Source: an uncultured Collinsella sp. (lineage in GTDB: Bacteria > Actinomycetota > Coriobacteriia > Coriobacteriales > Coriobacteriaceae). From it: DNA of 5,075 bases. Shown in pieces: positions 1-4,610 of this stretch. The notes beneath the pieces are model-generated. The model searched no databases, was not told the origin of the DNA, and saw nothing but the letters and a program-made list of their open reading frames with translations. Within the stretch, counting starts at the first letter, position 1. Every line of letters starts with the position of its first letter. Both the position numbers and the translations under genes were made by a program. Where the stretch lies: NCBI GenBank assembly GCA_900751665.1, contig CAADSV010000218.1:1-5075 (forward strand), given 5' to 3'.

Positions 1-292
1 CCACGGGCGGGCGGCCGCGGCCCCCGCCCCCCGCCGTGGCGGCACGTCGACCACGTTCGATGTACTCAACAAGTACTTCACCATCAACCAGATGCCCGTA
101 GTCGCCTCCACGTACTGGAACAACGTGTTTGGCGCCATGCCGGGTGAAGCTGCCCAAGACGCCGAGGGCTTGGCCACCATGCGCAACATCGGCAAGAATA
201 TGGCCTGGCTCCTGCGCTGCATCGAAGCTGGAAAGACTGCCGGCATCGAGGCCCCCGAGGCCGATCGCGCCCGCACCAACTTCATCAGGTAG
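1..292 (+). CDS. Flavodoxin / NADPH-dependent FMN reductase family protein, C-terminal part (5' end cut off)
   Basis: An open frame enters the window in phase 2 and runs 96 codons to TAG at 290-292. The readable part contains GGTSTTFDVLNKYFTINQMP, then VVASTYWN, then a helical tail (ATMRNIGKNMAWLLRCIEAG) and the end TNFIR. This is the usual C-terminus of WrbA-like, multimeric-flavodoxin or iron-sulfur-flavoprotein-type FMN reductases, as I recall the family. Members bind FMN in a cytoplasmic flavodoxin fold and pass electrons from NAD(P)H to small acceptors; the substrate here cannot be told. The FMN phosphate loop would lie upstream of the window. The first 13 or so codons are almost only G and C (His-Gly-Arg then Ala/Pro-rich) and may contain base errors. 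The next gene follows after 17 bp, so the two are probably co-transcribed. Family call good, exact function unknown. Confidence 0.8.
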   Translation, partial: HGRAAAAPAPRRGGTSTTFDVLNKYFTINQMPVVASTYWNNVFGAMPGEAAQDAEGLATMRNIGKNMAWLLRCIEAGKTAGIEAPEADRARTNFIR

Positions 293-309
293 AACGGCGG
301 AACAAATAC

Positions 310-651
310 ATGAACGTGCAGATTTTTGGCACCAAGAAGTCCTTCGATACCAAGAAAGCCCAGCGCTATTTTAAGGAGCGCCGCATTAAGGTGCAGTTTA
401 TTGACCTTAAGGAAAAGGAAATGAGCAAGGGCGAGCTCACGAGCGTGATTCAGGCGGTCGGCGGCATCGATAAGCTGCTCAACCCCAAAGCCACGGACGA
501 GGAGACGCTCGCACTCATCCAGCACCTCACCCCTAGCCAGCGCTTCGACAAGCTGCTCGAGAACCAGCAGGTCTTGGCCGAGCCCATCGTGCGCAACGGC
601 AAAAAGGCCACCGTCGGTTATTGCCCCGATGTATGGGGAGCCTGGGAGTAG
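310..651 (+). CDS. ArsC/Spx-like thioredoxin-fold protein lacking the active-site cysteine
   Basis: This 113-residue protein has the length and layout of the ArsC/YffB/Spx family. A beta strand (MNVQIFG) is followed by a loop and helix (TKKSFDTKKAQRYFKER), then the strand VQFIDLKEK, a helical middle with GGIDKLLNPKA, and the late EPIVRNGKKATVGY segment, where P92 fits the conserved cis-proline. Aligned by eye with YffB (G-I-K-N-C-D-T), the cysteine falls on Ser11. The only Cys is C105 near the C-terminus. Canonical arsenate reductase chemistry is therefore unlikely; a glutathione- or thiol-independent or regulatory role is possible but unproven. The start ATG at 310 has only a weak GGCGG (296-300) as ribosome site. 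It lies 17 bp behind the flavoprotein gene and probably shares its transcript. Databases would likely name it 'ArsC family reductase'. No clear terminator follows. Confidence 0.85.
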   Translation: MNVQIFGTKKSFDTKKAQRYFKERRIKVQFIDLKEKEMSKGELTSVIQAVGGIDKLLNPKATDEETLALIQHLTPSQRFDKLLENQQVLAEPIVRNGKKATVGYCPDVWGAWE

Positions 652-737
652 CCTGTGTTATTTGCCAGCGCGTGGGTATAAGAGCAGGCGTTTGGCATAA
701 GATTCAACTGTAAGCCATGTCTAACAAAGGAGGGCAC
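652..737 (+). promoter_or_regulatory. Leader of the CobW-family gene, weak promoter candidate
   Basis: This is the 86-bp gap between the ArsC-like gene and the GTPase gene. TATAAG at 677-682 could serve as a -10 element, and TAAGAT at 698-703 is a second, weaker option. No good -35 hexamer sits at 16-18 bp from either. No terminator hairpin is visible, so read-through from the upstream pair is possible. COG0523 genes are often controlled by the zinc repressor Zur, but I could not find a convincing Zur-type palindrome here. Confidence 0.2.
726..734 (+). promoter_or_regulatory. Shine-Dalgarno site that fixes the CobW-family start at 738
   Basis: AAAGGAGGG lies just before ATG 738, with AGGAGG at 728-733 leaving 4 nt. 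An in-frame ATG at 717 would add seven residues (MSNKGGH) encoded by the Shine-Dalgarno site itself and has no such site of its own, so 738 is preferred. Confidence 0.8.
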
Positions 738-1868
738 ATGCCCAATAAACCCGTGAAGATCATCATGCTTACCGGCTACCTCGGTGCCGGCAAGACCACG
801 CTGCTCAACCACATCCTCGCTAACGACGGCGGCATCCGCGCCGCTGTGATCGTCAACGATATCGGCGAGATCAACGTCGACGCTAGTCTCATCGCCGACG
901 GCGGCCTTTCCGAGACCGACGACCTCATCCCGCTCACCAACGGCTGCATCTGCTGCACGCTTTCGGATGACCTGGCCAACCAGCTCCAGGGCATCGCCGA
1001 TTCGGGCAACTTCGACTACATCATCATCGAGGCCTCGGGCATTTGCGAGCCTATCCCCATTGCCTACACCATCTCGAGCTTCTGCGACGAGGCCAAGGTG
1101 GGCAGCGAGCCCAAGCTCGCGCTCGACAACATCGTGGCCGTGGTCGACTGCGCCCGCATGTACGACGAGTTCAACGGCGGTCGCGACCTGCTGGCCGAGG
1201 ATATCGACGAGGACGACATCGAAAGCCTGCTCATCCAGCAGATCGAGTTCTGTTCCACGCTGATCCTCAACAAGACCGATACCGTGAGTCCCGAGCAGAT
1301 CGCCGAGCTCAAGGCTATCGTGCGCAGCCTGCAGAAGGACGCCGTGATCGTCGAGGCCCAAAACGGTGAGGTCCCCATGGAGGAGCTGCTCGATACTGAC
1401 CGCTTCGACTTTATGCGCGCCTACAACTCCGCCGCCTGGATCGAGGCCATGGAGCATCCCGAGGAGCACGACGACCCCGAGGTGCTCGAGTACGACATCG
1501 AGACCTTTGTGTACTCGCGCCGCAAGCCGTTTGACCTGCAGAAGTTCACCGATTTTGTTGAGCAGGAGTGGCCCGACGAGGTCATTCGCGTCAAGGGCCC
1601 GCTGTGGCAGACCGGCGATCCGGACATGTGCTACATGTTTGAGCAGGCCGGTCACCAGATGCGCCTGATGGAGAACGGCCTGTTTGTCGACTCGGCGCCC
1701 GAGGGCGAGAAACAGAAGATTATCGACGAGAACCCCGAGATCATGCAGATTTGGGACGACGAGACGGGCGACCGCATGACGAGCTTGTGCGTCATCGGCC
1801 GTCACATGGACAAGGATGCGCTCATCGCCTCCCTCGATGCCTGCCTGACCGACTGGCACCGCGCCTAG
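738..1868 (+). CDS. CobW/COG0523 family G3E GTPase (putative metal chaperone)
   Basis: The product is a 376-residue cytoplasmic GTPase of the CobW/YjiA/ZNG1 group. These proteins bind zinc or another divalent metal and use GTP hydrolysis to deliver it to a client enzyme or cobalamin-pathway protein. Visible motifs are Walker A GYLGAGKT (13-20), the switch-like segment VNDIGEINVDASL (39-51), the family hallmark CxCC as GCICC (C70, C72, C73), the Walker-B-like DYIIIEASG (93-101) and NKTD (178-181). A CobW_C-like domain runs from about 250 to 373, starting at IETFVYSRRKPFD and ending in GRHMDKDALIASLDACL. An acidic-His stretch, EHPEEHDD (239-246), joins the two domains and might bind metal, but it is far shorter than the His-rich tails of some relatives. 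Start chosen at 738 because of the strong ribosome site there. Which metal and client are involved cannot be read: no cobalamin, nitrile hydratase or zinc-uptake gene is adjacent. A strong terminator follows. Confidence 0.9.
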   Translation: MPNKPVKIIMLTGYLGAGKTTLLNHILANDGGIRAAVIVNDIGEINVDASLIADGGLSETDDLIPLTNGCICCTLSDDLANQLQGIADSGNFDYIIIEASGICEPIPIAYTISSFCDEAKVGSEPKLALDNIVAVVDCARMYDEFNGGRDLLAEDIDEDDIESLLIQQIEFCSTLILNKTDTVSPEQIAELKAIVRSLQKDAVIVEAQNGEVPMEELLDTDRFDFMRAYNSAAWIEAMEHPEEHDDPEVLEYDIETFVYSRRKPFDLQKFTDFVEQEWPDEVIRVKGPLWQTGDPDMCYMFEQAGHQMRLMENGLFVDSAPEGEKQKIIDENPEIMQIWDDETGDRMTSLCVIGRHMDKDALIASLDACLTDWHRA

Positions 1869-1906
1869 GTTTATCCAAGCGGACATTTTTCCGTTACGTA
1901 ACCGCC

Positions 1907-1947
1907 AAACCACCACGAAGGTGCCTGTCCCCTTCGTGGTGGTTTTT
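1907..1947 (+). terminator. Intrinsic terminator after the CobW-family gene, with CTGTCCC core
   Basis: A perfect 15-bp stem pairs AAACCACCACGAAGG (1907-1921) with 1931-1945 around a 9-nt loop (TGCCTGTCC). It is followed directly by a T tract (T1943-T1947). This is a textbook rho-independent terminator for the + strand. It lies 38 bp beyond the cobW-like stop and 12 nt before the ribosome site of trmL, so it separates the two genes. The loop and right arm carry CTGTCCC (1925-1931), the core also found in the two other junction hairpins of this window. Confidence 0.85.
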
Positions 1948-1958
1948 CGTTCTGAGCC

Positions 1959-1964
1959 AAGGAG
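1959..1964 (+). promoter_or_regulatory. Shine-Dalgarno site that fixes the trmL start at 1969
   Basis: AAGGAG at 1959-1964 sits 4 nt before ATG 1969. The frame stays open back to a GTG at 1921, but that codon lies inside the terminator hairpin, and the 16 extra residues (MPVPFVVVFRSEPRRF) do not resemble TrmL. Confidence 0.75.
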
Positions 1965-1968
1965 ATTC

Positions 1969-2568
1969 ATGTTCAACATCGTGCTGTTTGCGCCCGAGAT
2001 TCCGGCCAATACGGGCAATATCGGCCGTACCTGCGTGGTCACCGGCGCCCGTCTACATCTGGTGGAGCCACTGGGCTTTTCGCTCGACGACAAGACAGTA
2101 CGTCGCGCCGGCCTGGGCTACTGGCAAAACTTGGACGTGACCACCTATGCCGGCTGGGAGGATTTCCTTGCGCGCAATGGTCTCTCCCCTGCCGACGAAC
2201 GCCTGCATCTGCTGACTAAAAAGGCGCGCCGAACCTATGCGCAAAGCACCTACCGTGACGGTGACTATTTGGTCTTTGGCAGCGAGAGCTCGGGCATTCC
2301 CGAGCCACTGCTTGCCGCGGCGCCCGAGCGTTGCGAGCGCATCCCGATGCTGCGCGATTGCGACTCACTCGATAACGCCGAGGCTTGGGAAGCTCACGAG
2401 GAATCGCTGGGACATACCGAGAACAGCCACGAGGCCATTCTTCAACAGGACATCTGCGGCAACTTCGCCAATCCGGACGACTACCGCATCAGCGCACTCA
2501 ACCTCTCCAACAGCGCCGCCATCGTCCTCTACGAGGCCCTGCGCCAAACAGGCTTTCCGGCGATGTGA
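1969..2568 (+). CDS. trmL: tRNA (cytidine/uridine-34 2'-O-)-methyltransferase TrmL, with an extra internal segment
   Basis: This 199-residue SPOUT-class enzyme uses S-adenosylmethionine to methylate the 2'-OH of the wobble nucleotide 34 in certain leucine tRNAs (role known from E. coli TrmL). The N-terminus MFNIVLFAPEIPANTGNIGR closely tracks E. coli TrmL. The three SpoU motifs are NTGNIGRTC (14-22), LVFGSESSGIPE (101-112) and ALNLSNSAAIVLYEALRQ (176-193), the last forming the trefoil knot that holds the cofactor. Typical TrmL is about 155-160 residues. Here some 43 extra residues lie between RIPM (124-127) and NLSN (178-181), including DNAEAWEAHEESLGHTENSH and DICGNFANPDDYR. The reading frame through the insertion is intact and codon use is like the rest of the gene. 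The stop codon lies inside a hairpin repeat. Its promoter must lie between the upstream terminator and the gene, or transcription leaks through; no clear promoter was seen. Confidence 0.92.
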   Translation: MFNIVLFAPEIPANTGNIGRTCVVTGARLHLVEPLGFSLDDKTVRRAGLGYWQNLDVTTYAGWEDFLARNGLSPADERLHLLTKKARRTYAQSTYRDGDYLVFGSESSGIPEPLLAAAPERCERIPMLRDCDSLDNAEAWEAHEESLGHTENSHEAILQQDICGNFANPDDYRISALNLSNSAAIVLYEALRQTGFPAM

Positions 2569-2595
2569 CAAAGGGACAGTCTCGTTGTCACATTG
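2561..2595. repeat. 35-nt hairpin repeat (GGGACAG core) overlapping the end of trmL
   Basis: Arms 2561-2571 and 2585-2595 pair over 11 positions, one of them a G-T pair, around a 13-nt loop containing GGGACAG (2573-2579). Read on the minus strand it has the same 35-nt length and plan as the hairpin at 3780-3814: 27 of 35 positions are identical and two differing stem pairs are compensatory. The trmL stop TGA (2566-2568) is inside the left arm. No T tract follows on the + strand, so it is not a canonical intrinsic terminator. It may be a REP-like mobile repeat or an RNA-stabilising or attenuating 3' hairpin. Confidence 0.75.
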
Positions 2596-2610
2596 ATGCA
2601 CCAAGAGCCG

Positions 2611-2660
2611 TCGCTTTTAATCAGAATTAACTAAAATAAAATGAAGTTAAACGGCGGTGT
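2611..2660 (+). promoter_or_regulatory. AT-rich promoter-like leader of the ATPase gene, with inverted repeat
   Basis: An AT-rich island in a GC-rich window, from TTTTAATC to GTTAAAC, lies 20-60 bp before the ATPase start. Two overlapping -10-like hexamers TAAAAT occur at 2632-2637 and 2637-2642; CTTTTA (2614-2619) is the only, poor, -35 candidate at 17 bp from the second. The arms TTAACT (2627-2632) and AGTTAA (2645-2650) form an inverted repeat with a 12-bp spacer that encloses the -10 candidates, as an operator would. Short arms in AT-rich DNA can arise by chance. Confidence 0.4.
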
Positions 2661-2661
2661 G

Positions 2662-2668
2662 AAAGGAG
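2662..2668 (+). promoter_or_regulatory. Shine-Dalgarno site for the GTG start of the ATPase gene
   Basis: AAAGGAG ends 6 nt before GTG 2675. It supports this GTG as the start although it is not ATG. The protein begins MEYLENPFTPSFG, the usual opening of this ATPase group as I recall it. Confidence 0.75.
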
Positions 2669-2674
2669 AGCCTT

Positions 2675-3775
2675 GTGGAATATCTCGAGAACCCGTTTAC
2701 CCCCAGTTTTGGTGAGGTTCCTGCCCATCTCGCTGGCAGACAACAGATTATTCGGGATTTGGACCGTGCCTTCTTGAGCCAGCGCAGGCGCCCAGAATTG
2801 ACCTCGATCTTCTCAGGCGCGCGTGGAACCGGTAAAACCGCTCTCATGTCGTCGCTCGCGACAAGGGCGGAATCCCACGGCTGGATTGCCATAAAGACGA
2901 CCGCGCTCCCGGGAATGCTTGAGGAAATCGAGTTCGGGGCGAAACACGCTGCCGGCCATCTTATCGACCCGTCCAACCACTTCGAAGTCACCGGTCTCGG
3001 AATTGCACCGCTCGGCAGCATCGAGGTCAATCGCGTCCACGATGCGTCAACTTGGCGTTATCGCATGAGCGACATCATCGACCAGCTCAACGAGGCGGGC
3101 ACCGGTCTGCTCGTCACGGTTGACGAGGTGGACCCGACACTCGACGAGATGATTCAGCTCGCAGCAACGTATCAGCACTTTGTGACCGATGGGAAACGCG
3201 TCGCCCTGCTCATGGCGGGACTTCCCAACAACGTCTCGACGTTGCTGAACCACAAGACGGTCTCGTTCCTTCGCCGCGCCCAACAATATCATCTGGGTCG
3301 CATTGCCGACTATGACGTGCGCGAGGCCTTGATTCGCACAATCCAGGAAAACGATCGCCTAGCAGATGCCGAGGGAATCGATAGAGCCGTTCGCTCGATC
3401 TCTGGTTTTCCCTTCCTATTGCAACTCGTAGGCTACCGTGCCTGGGATCTCACAAGCGATTCGAAGGAAATCTCGTCACGCGACTTTGACCTGGGAATCA
3501 AAATCGCGCGCGACGAGATGGACGACCGAATCCTCGCGGCAACCTATCGGGAACTCACCGCAGAGGACAAGCGATTCCTCATCGCCATGCTCGATGACGA
3601 GGAAGAGTCCACCACCGCTGACCTTGTCGAGCGCCTTAAGCGTTCGCCGCAGCAGGTCTCCCGCTACCGACGCCGCATGATAGATGCCGGCATCATCGGG
3701 GAACGAGGACGAGGGCTCGTCGCATTTGAATTGCCATTCTTCCGCGACTACCTCGCGGCTCAATGCGTGAAATAG
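2675..3775 (+). CDS. AAA/ORC-like ATP-binding protein with C-terminal winged-helix region
   Basis: This 366-residue soluble P-loop ATPase resembles the AAA_16/Cdc6-like 'ATP-binding protein' group common in actinobacteria. It opens with NPFTPSFGEVPAHLAGR, a box-II-like segment. Walker A is GARGTGKT (48-55) and Walker B is LLVTVDEVD (145-153; D150, E151). A sensor-1-like strand VALLMAGLP (176-184) and the arginines in FLRRAQQYHLGRI (198-210), possible arginine-finger residues, follow. ISGFPFLLQLVGYRAWDL (242-259) looks like the sensor-2/lid helix. From about 290 to 350, YRELTAEDKRFLIAML, then TTADLVERLKRSPQQVSRYRRRMIDAGII, reads as a winged helix-turn-helix. No signal peptide or membrane helix is seen. 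The role is not established: ORC-type domains load or remodel DNA-bound partners, while related STAND-type proteins act as switches. It is a single gene with its own leader and no obvious partner. Codon choice looks less strictly G/C-ending than in the cobW-like gene, which may hint at a different origin. Start GTG 2675 chosen for its ribosome site. Confidence 0.85.
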   Translation: MEYLENPFTPSFGEVPAHLAGRQQIIRDLDRAFLSQRRRPELTSIFSGARGTGKTALMSSLATRAESHGWIAIKTTALPGMLEEIEFGAKHAAGHLIDPSNHFEVTGLGIAPLGSIEVNRVHDASTWRYRMSDIIDQLNEAGTGLLVTVDEVDPTLDEMIQLAATYQHFVTDGKRVALLMAGLPNNVSTLLNHKTVSFLRRAQQYHLGRIADYDVREALIRTIQENDRLADAEGIDRAVRSISGFPFLLQLVGYRAWDLTSDSKEISSRDFDLGIKIARDEMDDRILAATYRELTAEDKRFLIAMLDDEEESTTADLVERLKRSPQQVSRYRRRMIDAGIIGERGRGLVAFELPFFRDYLAAQCVK

Positions 3776-3779
3776 GCAT

Positions 3780-3814
3780 CAATGAGGCAAAGGGGCTGTC
3801 CCTTTGCCTCATTG
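3780..3814. terminator. Perfect hairpin between convergent genes (REP-like, possible bidirectional terminator)
   Basis: A 15-bp perfect stem pairs CAATGAGGCAAAGGG (3780-3794) with 3800-3814 around a 5-nt loop (GCTGT), containing CTGTCCC at 3796-3802. It fills the 40-bp gap between the ATPase stop (3773-3775) and the uvrA-like stop on the other strand (3816-3818), the right place to end transcription from both sides. Neither side is followed by a real T tract, so termination is an inference from stem strength and position. It is the inverted counterpart of the repeat at 2561-2595. Confidence 0.65.
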
Positions 3815-3815
3815 T

Positions 3816-4538
3816 CTATAGGTAGCGGCCGGTGATGCTTGCGGAGCAGGCCGCGATGTCGCCCGGCGTACCGGAGCAGACGATTTGCCCGCCCGCATCG
3901 CCACCGCCCGGGCCCATGTCGACCACGTAATCGGCATTGCGGATAAGGTCGAGATCGTGTTCGATCACGATGACTGTGGCGCCCTTGGCAACGAGACCGT
4001 CAAACACGTTCAATAGCACCTGAACATCGAGCGGATGCAGGCCGATCGTGGGCTCGTCGAATACGAATACGGCATCGTCCTGCACGCGGCCCATCTCGCT
4101 CGCAAGCTTAAGACGCTGTGCCTCGCCGCCCGAGAGCGCCGGCGTGGGCTCGCCAAGTGTGAGATAGCCCAGGCCCAGGTCATGCAAGGTCTGCAAGCGC
4201 GTCTGAACCTTCTTGAGTCCCAGTGTGGCGTCGATGGCCTCGTCCACACTCATGTCCATGAGCTGCGGCAGCGTAAGCAGACTCCCGTCCTTGCCCTCGC
4301 GATGGATATGCGAGGCGGCCTCGGCGTAGCGCGAACCACGGCATGCCGGGCAGACGATCTCGACGTCGGGCAAAAACTGCACGTCGAGCGATATCGAGCC
4401 CGTGCCATCGCACGTAGGGCAACGCAAGGCGCCAGTGTTGTAGCTAAAGGCGCCCGCCTTGTAGCCGGCTGCCTTGGCTTCGGGCGTACGGGCAAAGGCG
4501 CGGCGCAGCTCGTCATGGATGTCGGCATAGGTTGCCAC
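3816..4538 (-). CDS. UvrA-like protein, downstream fragment (zinc module, signature, Walker B)
   Basis: This is the 240-codon remainder after the premature stop, counted from GTG 4538. Homology actually continues 24 codons further up to the TGA at 4611. It contains the UvrA zinc module C40-x2-C43-x19-C63-x2-C66 (RCPTCDGTG and VCPACRGSR), with spacing identical to E. coli UvrA as I recall it. The ABC signature LSGGEAQR follows (135-142), then Walker B with FVFDEPT (158-164; D161, E162), and the switch histidine in VIEHD (H194). The end GPGGGDAGGQIVCSGTPGDI is typical of UvrA tails. There is no Shine-Dalgarno site before GTG 4538, so independent translation is doubtful; it is better read as part of the broken gene. 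It converges on the ATPase gene. Confidence 0.6.
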   Translation of the reverse strand: MATYADIHDELRRAFARTPEAKAAGYKAGAFSYNTGALRCPTCDGTGSISLDVQFLPDVEIVCPACRGSRYAEAASHIHREGKDGSLLTLPQLMDMSVDEAIDATLGLKKVQTRLQTLHDLGLGYLTLGEPTPALSGGEAQRLKLASEMGRVQDDAVFVFDEPTIGLHPLDVQVLLNVFDGLVAKGATVIVIEHDLDLIRNADYVVDMGPGGGDAGGQIVCSGTPGDIAACSASITGRYL

Positions 4539-4610
4539 CGTCGAGCGAACATTGGCGCCAATGGGCGTAGCGTCAATCAGGTTGGCGCGGGCAATGCCTT
4601 CGGCATCGAC

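Noticed and set aside
717..737. Upstream ATG 717 as start of the CobW-family gene
   Set aside because: The added seven codons consist of the ribosome site of ATG 738, and ATG 717 has no site of its own.
1921..1968. GTG 1921 as start of trmL
   Set aside because: It lies within the terminator stem, and the extension has no TrmL similarity. ATG 1969 has AAGGAG in front.
618..2093. Long open frame (491 codons) on the minus strand opposite the CobW-family gene
   Set aside because: It is antisense to a gene with clear GTPase motifs. Its residues (Leu/Val/Asp/Gly/His-rich, no motif) are what G/C-ending codons give when read backwards. It also crosses the terminator and runs into trmL.
3047..3292. 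Open frames on the minus strand inside the ATPase gene (also 2647-3030 and 3476-3763)
   Set aside because: They are shadows of the ATPase coding frame, with no recognisable domains or plausible ribosome sites.
1907..3814. The three hairpins as a CRISPR array
   Set aside because: They are far apart, inverted, differ in stem sequence and are separated by whole genes rather than by spacers.
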